Shown: positions 36,826-48,725 of the stretch, piece after piece
Position numbering within the stretch: position 1 is the stretch's first letter
How the letters are laid out: each line of letters begins with the position of its first letter
Assembly (NCBI RefSeq): GCF_025024155.1
Contig: NW_026251734.1
Span: forward strand, 368,035 to 432,034
Direction of reading: 5' to 3'
DNA length: 64,000 bases
DNA from: Gamsiella multidivaricata
Taxonomy: Eukaryota > Mortierellomycota > Mortierellomycetes > Mortierellales > Mortierellaceae
Notes under the pieces: model-generated
Seen by the model: the letters and a program-made list of their open reading frames with translations, nothing else
What the model was told of the DNA's origin: nothing
Databases searched by the model: none
Made by a program: the position numbers and the translations under genes

Positions 36826-37964
36826 AAAAAGAAGCATGGGAAGACCGAATGTTCTGCTTGGAAAGCAGTGTCAAAGCGAAAGTAGACAGACCCAGGTATT
36901 CTTTGGGTGATAACGGAACAAGCTTCAGAGAGATGAATGAAATTGGTCCAATCTCCTCGCTGCTGGCGCTCAACGTGATGCCATCGGGTTTTTATTTTAT
37001 TCTATTTTATATTGTCCGCACCTTGAAATGCAATCGAAGGACGATGGCGGGAACGGGGCCCCCGTTTTAGTTCATTGGTTTCTTGATGGTGTCGCCCATG
37101 GGTCCCGGCTGACACAGGGCTCCCTCTGCCACTGCCACCGGTGTTGCTGCTGTCCACTCGACCCAAATAAAAAGGACGAAGAGAGTGCGATGCCTCGGTT
37201 GAAGGACTACATGTGCATAGCGGGGGAATAAGAACATCAGCGGCGGCAGCAATTGCAAAGTACCGTCGACAGCCCTCTCCGGGAAAGGCTGGGACTGAGC
37301 TGCGTGTGTTTTATCTGATTTCATATTCGCTTGTCTACTCTCCACCCATTCACTCATTCTCTCTCCACCGACCCACGATTTCCAGCAGGTTTTTTGTATT
37401 TTGTTATTTTGTTTGAACGAAAGGGGAAGAGCATCGAGGCCCAGTTGGTCCAATGGTGTCCCGCTTCTTAGTCTCCACGCTGTTTCTTTGTTCCTTTTGG
37501 GGGGTTTCTCTTTTTTTGCCCTCATCATCCCCTCTTTCTTCTCTCTTCCCTTTTTTTCTGTTTCCCATCATCATCGCCATCACCAGCATCACCAGCACCA
37601 CCAGCATCGTTGCCAATCATTCATCGCGCCCATTCTTTGGATTACTTCATCCTCCCCTCCTCCCCCTCTCACATCCTGCCATCCGACGGCCCCTCTCTTT
37701 ATCACCTTTGACCCTGCTCCCTCACACTTCACACTCCCATCCCTCCTTCCCCCTCCCTCCAGATCTCTGAATTTGCTCGCCGGCATTCTCCTTCGCTCCT
37801 CATCCTCGATCGATAGATCCGCATATTGACTGACCTATTGATATAAAATCACCATCTCACACTCCTATCCCCTTCGCTCCTCTATTTTTCAGGCACAAAA
37901 GCTCTCACATCTTTATTTTCGACTCCACTCAAGTCCTGCAACGGCGCCGAAAAAGTGACTCACC

Positions 37965-40900
37965 ATGTTTAACTCACCGATGCTGCTGGACTTCAACAGC
38001 AACAATAACAGCAACCAGCAAAAGAGGTCAAAAATCACAAAGGCATGCGACAACTGCCGGCGGCGTAGAGTCAAGTGCGACGGAGTCCCCGACGGCTGCG
38101 GAGGATGCAAGGCTGCAAAGACACAGTGCGTCTACACCACCAGCAACACCAAGCGTGGTCCCCCCAAGGGCTACGTTGAGGTTATTGAGGACAGACTCGG
38201 CAAGATCGAAAACATGCTTGCTGGCATTGTCAAGAAGAAGAAGAAGAACGTCGCCCCTCAACCCTCCGACAATGCCACCGTCTCTGCCAGCACCAGCACA
38301 GCTCCTAGTGCCCCCCCAGCCTCCCACTCCGACAGCGAGGATAGCCCAGACGACGAGGACGAGGACGACCGCGCTAGCACCTACTCCAACGATCTCGTCA
38401 AGGTTAAGCAGCAACCGCCTGCCTCACCAGCGCTACGTCCCACACGCTCCAGCACTCCTACACAACACAACATCCGCTCTGGCTCCGCTGCAATGTCCCC
38501 ACTGGGTCGCCACTCACCGCTTATATCCCGTAACCGCTCCTTGACAGCTCTTCTCCCCTTCTCACACGACAACCTACCCCATCATATCGCTGGACAGAAC
38601 GAACAGGGGGTCAATGCCCAGTCAGACATCGCTATTCTCACCAGCATGTTTGATAAGTTGGGATCGACCTCTGTACGCACCACTGTCCCCTTCCCATGGC
38701 TCACACCAGAGCAATCTCGCCAATACGGTCGCAACCACCTTCAATTCTCCTTCGAGAGTTTGGAGCCTCCGCTTCCGACTCTCGCCCGCTCTTTCCCTCC
38801 CACCATTTCCACCGAGCAAATACATCAACTCCTGGAGTCCTTCTTTGAGCGGTTCAATATCTACCTGCCAATTGTTCACCAGCCTACTTTCATGAGGCAA
38901 TGGGAGCACCAAAACTGCGTCCTCTGCCCGAACGCACAGCTAAAGAACCGTCAACCGCAAGTAAGCGAGATGAATGCCCATAAGCTGCACTCTCCGGACT
39001 CTGTAGCACCCATCTCGCCTCTATTGCTCAATGCCCTGCTGGCTGTCGCCGCCAGGGTCCCCTCGACGGGTTCCAAGATGACTGCAGAGGAGCGCCAGCG
39101 CTCTGGAGCTCTCAGCCAGGGTTTCTTTGACGCAGCACGCTTGCTGTTGGACGACTTCATGGATGTGCCCCGAGTGAGCACTGTCCAGGCGCTTTGCCTG
39201 ATGTCGCAGTACCATCACCAAGGTCAGTGGAAGGCCACGCGGAGCAGCAATTACCTCTCGATGGCCATCCGCATGGCTCACGAGCTCGGTCTCCACCGCG
39301 ACCCCGAAAATATTGTCCACGGCCCCGAGGCCGATGGGCTGCGATACCTCTGGTGGTCGATGTTCATCCTTGTACGTGAAAATGAAGGAATTAACTTTTC
39401 ATCTAGTTGATGCACTCCTCAAACTACAGCCATTGACCGACTTGCTCTCATTTATCTTTTAGGATCATCAATTCTCTGCCTGGCTGGGTCTGGGCTTGAT
39501 GATGCATGGCAAGGAAAGCGATGTCGAGCTGCCCATGGACCCCACATCTTCACAGCAGGACCTGCGTGGATTTGTCTGCATGGTTCGCCTCGTCAAGGTA
39601 CGCTTGTAAAATACTGGCTCGTTGTCGCCACTGAACTCTTTAAATTTTTTACCCACATTTTCCTTTATATCTTTGTACACAGATTCTTGGAAGTGTTTTG
39701 CAGCACTCGTATTCAACACAGTCGCTGCCACCACAGTTTGGCGGTCACGACTCGATGGTCTCGTATATTGAAGGTTCGCTCACATCGTGGTTAAGCAATC
39801 TCGCTCCCGAAATGCGCTGGCAAAACCCCAACATCGCCAGGCGTGGCACGCCTGGATCGCCCATGCGCTCGCCTCCAACTGTCCAAGCTTCAATTGCCGA
39901 GGCACGACGTGCTGTTGCCCTTACCAAGGAAGCAGGCGAAGTCTATCCTGCCTATCTCCATATTGTGTATAATGCCACTCTGATCCTGCTGCATCGCCCC
40001 TATATTGTCGGTGCCGCTGGTTCCCCAGCAGCAGCTCAATCAAATACCATCTGCACAGGATCTGGACGCGCTATTACCGACATCGCACAGGGCTTGGACA
40101 TGGAGCAGTGCTCTTATGTCGTCAACCGATTTACTCTTTACGCCCTTTTGCAAGCTGGCGTGATCCATGCCATGAACGCGGTGTATGACAAGCGAGGCTT
40201 CCAGGTGGCGATGGATTACTACCAGCGCACGCTCGCTGTCCTTGAAGGCTTCCTGAACTGCTCATCTTATTCTGGAGGTGTTTCTGAAGGAATCAAGGTA
40301 CGAAAAAAAGAAGAAAGAGAAAAAGCTTCCGCTTTATGCCAGTCGTTGTAACCACATACTTCAAACATGGCACTAATGAATTAACGAATATTTCATTTTC
40401 AGATTCTCGAGCAATTCTTGGAGAGCACATCGAAGGCTGCAGCAGAGGAAGGGCGTAATAGTGAAGGAAGCAGTATGGGAGGCATGTATCAACAACAGGA
40501 AATGGATGCTCAGCCATCTCGCAAGAAGCGTCAACTCGAGGCAGCCCCACAGTTGTCACAAAATTCTTCGGCATCAGTCCAATACACATCGACCACAACA
40601 ACATCACTACCACAGAACGTTATGACCGCTACGACCCTCTCTATGATGAACGCTGCATCGGCAGCGGCGGCGAATGCGACGACGAACGGTTCCATTAATG
40701 CCCCCTACCAGTATATCTACAGCCCGGCTGCACAGCAACAACAACAGCAACAGCAGCAACAACAGCAACAGCAGCAACAACAGCAACAACAGGCACAATC
40801 GCGCCCTATCGACCTGAAGGAGCAGCAGAAGCAGCAACAGCTCAAGATTCAGCAACATCATCGCTTGTACCAGCAAATGCAGACCTTCGGCGCTAGCATT

Positions 40901-41419
40901 GTGACCAAGCCCTCAGAAAACAAGACAGACTCCCTCTTGGAGCAGCAGCAGCAACAGCAGCAGCAGTTGATGAGACAACAGCTTCAACGTCAACAGCAGC
41001 GTCAGCAGCTCGAGTTGGAGATGAAGGAGCAGGATGCCAGCCCGAATCAGCATCACCAGCAACCAGTCTTGAACAGCATGGGTGCCCATGTCATCCCTAG
41101 CCACCGATATGCGATGCAAATGCTTCAGCAGCAGCAACAGCAGCAACAGCAGCAACCGCACGGCCATGTACATATGCCCATGACCATGACCGCTCTTACA
41201 ATGGAGGCTCAACAGAAGATGGCGCAAGAACAGCTGAACATGGGCTCAATGAGTGCGATGATGACGGATGGTCTTGACTATGACCCCGCCAAGTTCTGGG
41301 TTGATTTCTCGGAAACGAACAACGGAACCCTCAACCCGGCGCAGCTGCAGCAGGATTCCTCAGTCGCTGTGAACAGGCCAATGGCTGAGAACCAGTTCAG
41401 CAGCTCCCTCTGGTTGTAA
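37965..41419 (+). CDS. Zn2Cys6 (fungal binuclear cluster) transcription factor with polyQ tail, 4 exons
   Basis: Exons 37965-39371, 39463-39597, 39683-40297 and 40403-41419 all join in phase 0 (1057 aa). Residues about 27-55 are a canonical cluster: CDNC, then RRRRVKC, DGC, GGC and TQC, spaced CX2CX6CX6CX2CX6C, which binds two zinc ions and CGG-type DNA half-sites. A linker and short coiled coil (YVEVIEDRLGKIENMLAGI) follow. The central fungal-specific transcription factor domain runs from about 285 to 600 (FFERFNIYLPIVHQPTF; MAIRMAHELGLHRDPENI). The last exon encodes a disordered activation-type tail with long Q runs (40733-40795, 40940-41040, 41128-41157). It is nuclear; targets are unknown. 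A 29-nt poly-T lies 50 bp past the stop codon. Confidence 0.92.
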
Positions 41420-41466
41420 AGCGGTATTGATCACGGTTACCCTTGGATTACATTCCATTTCATATA

Positions 41467-41468
<2 letters not shown>

Positions 41469-41497
<29 letters not shown>
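41469..41497 (+). repeat. Poly-T tract (29 nt)
   Basis: An uninterrupted T run starting 50 bp after the zinc-cluster gene stop codon; a likely AATAAA polyadenylation signal follows at about 41512. Confidence 0.95.
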
Positions 41498-42390
41498 GTA
41501 CTTTCATTTACAATAAACACATGTACATATCTACACGCTATATTTGAAGATACGAATGACTGAATGATTGTGAATCTGGGGCATCAGGACATCAGACAAA
41601 AATTGGCGGCAGCCGTATTAACAGGCTGTGGTGGGGATGACCCGGATTAGGCCACACCACGTTGGGATCGAACAATAAATACATCATCGAGGGTGTATCC
41701 CTGGGACTGAATAAAATGAAACGAAAAAAAAAAAATTGCGCCCGCATCTGCATTTTCTCTCAAAGACGCTCAAGGCTGAACAAACAAACAAACAACAAAA
41801 CAAAACGGGTATAAACAAAAAGAAAAAAATGGCCATAATTGACGTCGTACAGCAGAAAGAGCGTTTTTTTTGAGAGTGCATGCCCACACTTTTGTGGCCA
41901 AGCAGCGATGCACAAGAGTAGGTTAGACTATTCGGTGTGGATGCATGGCAGGCTGAGGAGGAACCCAAAGGCGGACAGGGGAGGGCGCGGGGTCAAATAG
42001 GCAAACACCCAAGTATCCAGTCGACAGAGATGCAAACAAACAGAGACAAATGCTCAGGGGACCGCGAGCAATTGGAGAGACAAAAAATGAAGAACAAAAG
42101 GTACCCAAAACAAACATTAACATGGGTGCTCCTGTCCCAGGCGAGGAAAAAGAGAGAACTGAACACTGCCCAGAGTGGAGTTCCCTCCTTAGCAGGACCG
42201 CGGCAAGAATAGCGAACAGAGCTCCTCTGATTCAACCCCTACTCTCCTCTCCTCAATCCCCCAACTTGCCGCTTCCTCTGTCCATCTTCCTCTACTCCTC
42301 CACCCACGACTCTATCGCGTGGGGTATCTCTGTCCACATCGTCCCACACCCGTAGTTCTGCACACCAACAAGCTCTCGGACAGCATCTCC
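41498..42390. other. Intergenic region
   Basis: About 890 bp without a recognised gene. CT-rich sequence at 42230-42310 precedes the next start codon. Confidence 0.45.
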
Positions 42391-44251
42391 ATGCATACGA
42401 CACATAAGACACCGCGCGCACGGAAGCTGTTCACCGTTGCAGCCTGTTACATCTGCCTCTTCATCGCCCCCGCGCTCTCCAGTATGTTTTTCTAACAGAT
42501 GTCGAACGTGCGAATGAGATTCGAATGAGGGAACGAACCACCAACGGCATCGTTCTCTGCAACCCTCGTGGTTCCTGAAAATTTTATTCCAAATAGAGTG
42601 CTGCTATACCCTCACATCCCAGAGCCTAGCCCCAGCCTCCGCTACCTCGTCATCCTATGCGGTCTCACTAACGGTCAGTTCGCAAATAGCCGTCGACTCC
42701 CAGGGTATGGTCTACAAGGCTACGATCAATTTTCCGGCTTCGTACCTCATCGTCACCGTTCCTTCGGGGTGCACCTTCTTATCTAGTGGAACCGTCAGCT
42801 GCCAGTCGTCCGGCCAGAATCAATTCGCCGTGTCCTTTCCGAACATTACAGCCATGCCTGATGGAATTACGCTCTTGAGCAAAGGCGCGAAAGTGCAAGA
42901 GCGCGAGGAGAAATCTGCGGAGGACGATAATTCTGGGCACATCGCCGTGTTGGCGGCGACGGTGCTGGCGGGGATACCGCCGAGTGCAGATTCGGTCGTG
43001 GTCAACGGTGAGACATGTGTGGTCGACACGACCTGTCCGACTCTGAGTCGCAGCAACGGCACATCTACCAGCAGCCGAGTGAACACAACTACGACTCCTT
43101 CTTCTGTATCGGAAAGCGGACAGCAGGGAGGTGATGTTAAATCCTCGTTGTCGTCATCATCGTCGTCATCGAACAAAGGCATGATCATTGGTATCTCCTG
43201 CGGTGTTGTAGCTGTTTTGCTCATCGCAGTATGTGTTGTCCTCAGACGCAACATGACCAGTGCCTCGAGCACGGGCGTGAAACGTCAGAGCTCTCAGTAC
43301 TCCCTTAGCCGTGAGAATAACAGCGGGGCATACGGTGGACCTGATGGATATGCACTCTACCGTGAGAAAACGATGAGACGCCAGAGGTCAATTCGAGAGT
43401 TCCATGAGGCTGCGGCCGCCAAGGCGGCTGAAGAGGCCGTCCATCGGGGCCTGGAGAGAATGAAGTCTGAGGAGAGGATGCGTGCAACCATAGAGCGCAC
43501 AGGTGCTGGCGGTGCTGACGGTGCAGGTGTCGGGGCTGACGGTGCAGGTGTCGGGGCTGAGAAGGCAGGGGCGATAGAGCTGGCGCGTCATCCGTCCTCG
43601 AGGGAAGCGAAGTCGAACACGGCAGCGAGGTCGAACACGGCAGCGAAGTCGAACACGGCAGGAAAGTCAAACATAGGAGGAAAGTCGCCAGCGCGGATGC
43701 TAGATACGAGCGTTATTAAGATCCCGTCGGCCTCGTTGTTCGAGGATGGGAAGGACTTCAATGCATATTTTCCCAGTGAGACAGGAGTGGGCCAATCTGG
43801 GAGTAGGGGGACGACGCGTCCTAGTGAGGATATGAACAGGATTCAGCATCCCCCGGTGAGAAAATCAAAATCCTCGCGTTTCCCTTGGCCAGAGCCCGAG
43901 TCATCCGCGACACCACCATCGACATCGACTCAGGGACAGAATGCGCTGCATCGAACAGTCAGTGCGGGGACGATTAAGAGCACAGCCAGTCGTCCACAGT
44001 ATCATACCGACAACACTATCCGGCATCAGCAGCAGCAACAACAGTACTCATCTCGACCTAATGGCTTCGACAATGGCGCGAGGTCAACCCAACCTCGCCC
44101 GTCAGTAGACCAGCAACAGCGACACCATGGACTACGGAGCGAGCCCATCTTGCTGCCCCCACAGTCATTGCCTGCTGCCCAGACGCGGTCGCAGCACATC
44201 ATGCGGACAGATGACAAGGCGGGGTCGCATGGATTGTATGGTTACATGTAG
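42391..44251 (+). CDS. Type I surface protein: signal peptide, Ser/Thr ectodomain, TM helix, long tail, 2 exons
   Basis: Exons 42391-42481 and 42597-44251 (581 aa). Exon 1 is a complete signal peptide (KLFTVAACYICLFIAPALS); exon 2 begins at KCCYTLTSQ. The ectodomain (about 30-225) has several Cys, N-glycosylation sites, and an immunoglobulin- or adhesin-like region (YKATINFPASYLIVTVPSG), ending in a Ser run. A TM helix (GMIIGISCGVVAVLLIAVCV) is followed by RRN. The cytosolic tail has Ala/Glu-rich helix, tandem GADGAGV and SNTAAK-type repeats (43500-43680), polyQ and many SR/SP sites. The architecture resembles the gene at 8992 and wall-stress sensors, but there is no WSC or other named domain. 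Role inferred only from topology. Confidence 0.78.
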
Positions 44252-44481
44252 TCGCGGACAAGTTGTACAAACACAATAAACTTCACACACCCCTGTGCCA
44301 ATGAACACCCAGTCCGCCCGAACATCGTATCTCTCCACAAGCACGCGAAGAAGGAAAAAAGAAAAAAGAAAAAGAAAAAAGCGCTTGGTCCGTTCCTTCT
44401 CATTCATCTCTACATCACAATCCGTCCTCTCCTCTCACTCATCCTCGCAATCCCATCACCATCCCCGACTCTTTTGCAGCA

Positions 44482-45694
44482 ATGACTACTTCCACCGACA
44501 ACTCAACATCCAAGGTCGAATGGATCACCGCCGAGGACGGCCACGAGATCTTCTCAAAGACCTGGCACCCTGTCGGAGCGCCCCTGGCCAATATCGTCTT
44601 TGTCCACGGACTGGGCGAGCATATCGTTCGTAAGTTCTCACTCCAAACCTTTATCTCCTAGTCCCAGGGCATTGGTTATGAACCACTTGCACCCTGATAT
44701 AATTATAGCAATCGATAACACTAGGACTATTCTTATTTTCTAGGCTACAATCATGTCTTTGAAGAGTTCAACAAGGCTGGGTTCCAGGTTTCAGCCTTTG
44801 ACCAGCGCGGGTTCGGAGAAACAGGTGCGTGTCGCGTAATGCGGTTGTGTGCGCACTCCAACACGTAATGCACCGATTGTTGACGGGATCACTATAAATG
44901 GTTACCTTGCAAAATAGGGAAAAAGTCAAAGTCCTTGGGCTGCTCTGGGGGCTATGACAAGGCCATCCCCGACATTACCGCAGCCTTGAAGCGTGCCGAG
45001 GCTGAAGGCGTTCCTCTGTTCTTGATGGGACACAGTTATGTAAGTGGCGATGCCCCATGGAGACTAACCTATAAAGCGACTTCACAAGAGCAGGGTCTAA
45101 ACCATTCTCCTGTTTTTAATCGTCATATCTCAAATGTAGGGCGGAGGTTTAGTGCTCAACTATGATTGTATCGGACCATTGAAGCACAAGCTCGCAGGAC
45201 TGATTGCTTCAGCGCCCATGATTCTAGCTTCTGGTCCCACGCGCCCCAGTAGCTTGACGGTTGGGTTTGCAGGCCTTGTCTCCAAGGTCCTCCCCTCACT
45301 GCAGATCCCCACCAACCTTTCCTCAAAGTTCATCTCCCGTGACCCCAAGGCGGTGGAGAAATACGATGCGGACCCACTCGTTCACGGATACGGAACGACT
45401 AAGGGCTTGTATGATATGCTATCGAACGGACAGGCCTTGTTGACAACCCGCTATAAGGATATCACACCCGATGTGCCGCTGTTGATCTGTCACGGAACTG
45501 AGGATGGCTTGACGGATCACCAGGCGAGCAAGGAGTTCTTTGACAAGATTCAGGTCAAAGACAAGGAATACAAGGTTTACGAGAATCATTACCATGAGCT
45601 GCACAATGAGCCGGAGGATGATCGTAAGGTCGTAATCGATTATTATATCGAATGGATCCGCAAGCGCCTGCCCGCAGCCAAATCGTCTACTTAG
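44482..45694 (+). CDS. Monoacylglycerol lipase (serine alpha/beta hydrolase), 4 exons
   Basis: Exons are 44482-44629, 44744-44824, 44918-45039 and 45140-45694 (301 aa). The pieces rebuild a monoglyceride-lipase fold: oxyanion motif FVHGLGEHIVRYNHVF, then FDQRGFGETG, the nucleophile elbow FLMGHSYGGGLVL (Ser; split by intron 3 just after the Tyr), the acid in LLICHGTEDGLTD, and the catalytic His in YHELHNEPE. These match yeast Yju3-type enzymes, which hydrolyse monoacylglycerols at lipid droplets and membranes to release fatty acid and glycerol. Length (about 300 aa) is normal. No signal peptide. A 29-nt poly-T begins 35 bp after the stop codon. Confidence 0.92.
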
Positions 45695-45726
45695 AACAGT
45701 CTTCCCGAAGTTTTTTCCCAGCGCCG

Positions 45727-45728
<2 letters not shown>

Positions 45729-45757
<29 letters not shown>
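45729..45757 (+). repeat. Poly-T tract (29 nt)
   Basis: An uninterrupted T run starting 35 bp after the monoacylglycerol lipase stop codon. Confidence 0.95.
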
Positions 45758-46205
45758 GGAGGATAAGCGTACTCCGCGCGTTGGTGCTTCGCCCAAAGGG
45801 TCGTCGTAACTTTAATGCACCCGTTGAAACCTATATAATAAACATAAGTGTTCTTTCCATACGTGCGCTGCGGATTGCTGCTATTCACTCACCATGACGT
45901 TCATGCAGCCCAAGATCGAAGGGAAGGCTGTTTTTTTCGTGTTGTGCTGAGCTTTCAGCATAGTCTGGACTATGGCGATAAACTGCGTCAGCAATCATGC
46001 AATCTAAAGATATCTATCGGCGACTTTGATGTTGTCATCAAGGGTCTAACGAACAATTTGACAGGAAAAGGCTAGACGAAGCTTTTTTATACTCACTGCG
46101 CTACCGAGTCCTACATCAAGAAAAACGAATAAAAGGACCTACGAAGCGAGCTGAAAAGGCCTCCATAATCTTCTCCTCTCCTTTGCAATAACCAACTCGA
46201 ACACA
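45758..46205. other. Intergenic region
   Basis: About 450 bp between the lipase and the ML-domain gene; no further gene or RNA recognised. Confidence 0.45.
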
Positions 46206-46752
46206 ATGAAGTCTTTCCTGCCCATCGTTCTTGCCACTGCGGTCACCTTGCTGGACGCTGTATCAGCTGCCGGGTTCTACTCCTGCGCATCCAATTCCAC
46301 CGCGTTCCAGCTGACGAACGCGACCTATTCCCCAGATCCTCTGATTCCAGGCCAGGAAGCCTGTATGACCATTGAGGGCAATCTGACCCAGCCTATCAAT
46401 AATGGATCCACTGTCGTCATCACAGCGAGCATCTGTAAGTTATGTTCCTTTGAGGGGGAAGTATTGCATGCAACATGTTTCAAGTTGTATTGACCGGTTC
46501 CTTTCTTCATCCATAGTTGGAATAACCCTGTACAACACAACGACTGATCTGTGCAACAGTCTCCAAAGCATAAGCAACTCGACGACGCAATGTCCGATCC
46601 AACCTACAAACGGGACGATCAAGGAATGCGTGAAAGTGCCATCAGGCATCCCATCTGGAATCTCTGTCGATATCCGAGCTGAAGCCAAGGACGCTCAGGG
46701 CAACGAACTCTTCTGTCTTGTGGGCCCTCTGACCTTCGGCTCTTCTTCGTAA
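46206..46752 (+). CDS. Secreted ML-domain (NPC2/MD-2-like) lipid-binding protein, 2 exons
   Basis: Exons 46206-46434 and 46517-46752 (154 aa). A signal peptide (FLPIVLATAVTLLDAVSA) precedes a roughly 130-residue ML domain: FYSCASNSTAFQLTNATYS, CMTIEGNLTQPI, then IFGITLYNTT, CPIQP, and the closing strand ELFCLVGPLTF. The Cys pattern and the length are those of NPC2 and the fungal phosphatidylglycerol/phosphatidylinositol transfer proteins, which bind sterols or phospholipids in the vacuole or outside the cell. There are several N-glycosylation sequons. The intron lies between ASI and FGI and joins with matching phase. Its neighbours are a monoglyceride lipase and a flippase subunit, so lipid genes are adjacent here, though probably by chance. 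Confidence 0.85.
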
Positions 46753-46931
46753 CTGTATCAATATCAGCCATTTCAGAAACCTTGGCATATTGCCATGACG
46801 TCTGCTGAAGGAAAAACAATAAAAAAAAAGAGTAATAAAAAGAATAATAAAAAGAATAATAAAAGAACAAGTCAACGTTTATGGAATTGAATAAACCAAA
46901 AATAATTAAACAGCTCCATCAGGGATAAAAA

Positions 46932-48725
46932 CTAGTAGCGCGCGCTTGCGCCCGTGGCAACCGCAGAAGGAGCCAGCTCATCGTCTTCCGATAATGGTTC
47001 TCCCTGTGGCTCCCTCTGTTGGTTCCATGAGAGGTAGGTGTGGTCTCCCAAGCGCTTAGGCTTGTACAGATGACGGGCCGTGAACAGAAGCCCGAGCACG
47101 ACACACAACACGCCGACGACCACATAGGCGATACCCAAGAAAGGATTACGTCCGCCCATAAACGACACCGTAGATATGACGATCGACTTTGTTCCTCCAT
47201 ATGACGACACATTGTAGTCTGTAATAAAGACATTTGAAAGCGGATGCGGTCAGTTCTTCATGCGCGCACTTCAAAGCACTCAAGAGAAACACAAAGTGAG
47301 CAAGTAATTCTTCGAGGTCGACGTACTCATGTCAATATCAATAGTGTAAGTACCGCTCGGGAGATCCTCAACCTCGTTCTTAGAATACATCTTTCGGAAG
47401 TTAGGTAGGCCAGAGGTACGCATCCAGACTTGAAAATGCTCGTCTTTGGTAATATCGATAGGCGGAGAGGCTACCGAATATCCCTGGGGGAACCAATTTC
47501 TCCAGTTAGGTGGAGGTCGAACCTTGGATAGATCCGTATACGGATTATGACCATACTTCGTTGCATCGGTCGTCCATGCGATGCCGGTGTCTGTGAGGGC
47601 GTAGGGCTTGTTGGTCATTGGGTCCAGCGGATTCAAGACAAGGCTGAATGTGTCTAATTTTTTAAACATCATGCGTGTCAACAATTAGATCTTTAACACT
47701 CCACTCGCCACTGCAGTTTTTTTTTACGCTCTGCTGAGGCACGTACCATTGAACATAGAGTTGGCAATAAGTCCGCAAGGATAGATTGGGTAGGCGACAT
47801 TACTCTCCATGACGACCGCCAGTGGATCACACCCTCCGCCCTTGAGTTCATCCGCGGACCGATACACACCCGAGAGCTGCTTCGAGTCCATGCTCTTGAT
47901 ATATCGACGGTGGTTTTGGAAAAAGTCTGTAAGGCGGTAGTACACAAAGACCGGCCGTTTCATCGCGACAGGTATGTTGAATTTGACCGTGCACCTCGTC
48001 GTTGGCCAGGTCACATTGTTGCCAGACCCCACAGCCTGGATCCACTTGTACTCCGGAGTGTCTCCATCCCCAGCAGAGCCGGGAAAGTTGGACGAGTACG
48101 AGTCCTGCGGGACTGGGACAAAGTTCGGACCAGACTTGTCGCATCTTGTGTAGTCAATGACGACTTCGGCAACCTGTAAGCCAAGTAGACGAATTCTTGA
48201 TTAACATGTATGCAACTGTGTCCGCAAAGATCGTCTATCGCTACTATCACCTCTTGTTACAGTGGTCGAAACTGGACTCCTCATAACTACCCAACGGTGA
48301 CATAATCTCCAGAACATCCTCCTGACGTGAGGTTAAGGCATACCCACTACGCATCAAATACAGGGTCCACTCATCGATTTTTACATGCCACACACATACA
48401 CTGCGATACGATAAAAACAAGGGTCCTTACGGTATCGCTAGCCCAGAGTAGCAGACCTCCGAGAGGGGCAAAGAGGACACCGACGACAAGAAAGACCGGT
48501 AACACTGTCTTTGGTGTTAAAATCGGCCGCCATGCCTTCAATCGCTGCTGCTTGAACGCCGTGTCTGTGGATTGGTTTGCATTCGCACAAAGACAGAATC
48601 GTTGCATGCATTCAAGTCGAGGGGTCAGTTTCTCATCCCAACCGTCTCGCTGTTCCTTTTATATACCAAGCACATGCACACAACGACTTACTGGCAGGTT
48701 TCCTACTCTTAGTCTCAGTAGTCAT
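46932..48725 (-). CDS. CDC50/LEM3-family flippase beta subunit, 5 exons
   Basis: Minus-strand exons are 48725-48692, 48564-48431, 48173-47747, 47653-47327 and 47218-46932 (402 aa). The 34-nt first exon plus exon 2 gives KPANTAFKQQRLKAWRPILT, the near-invariant CDC50 N-terminus, then TM1 (VLPVFLVVGVLFAPLGGLLL). The lumenal domain has the family motifs FVYYRLTDFFQNHRRYIKS, YPCGLIANSMFND and NWRNWFPQGY, with conserved Cys and glycosylation sites. TM2 (GIAYVVVGVLCVVLGLLFTA) and a short cytosolic tail close it. CDC50 proteins pair with P4-ATPases to export them from the ER and to flip phospholipids in Golgi and plasma membranes. Length is normal for the family. Confidence 0.93.

Larger units (their letters stand above)
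34316..37964. other. 3.6-kb gene-poor interval
   Basis: No supported gene. It contains a 27-nt poly-T (34707-34733), an (AAAAG)n microsatellite (about 36788-36825) and CT-rich sequence (37400-37760) leading into the zinc-cluster gene. Open frames at 35183-35530, 35340-35624 and 36675-37070 match nothing I recognise and overlap each other in different frames. Confidence 0.45.
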
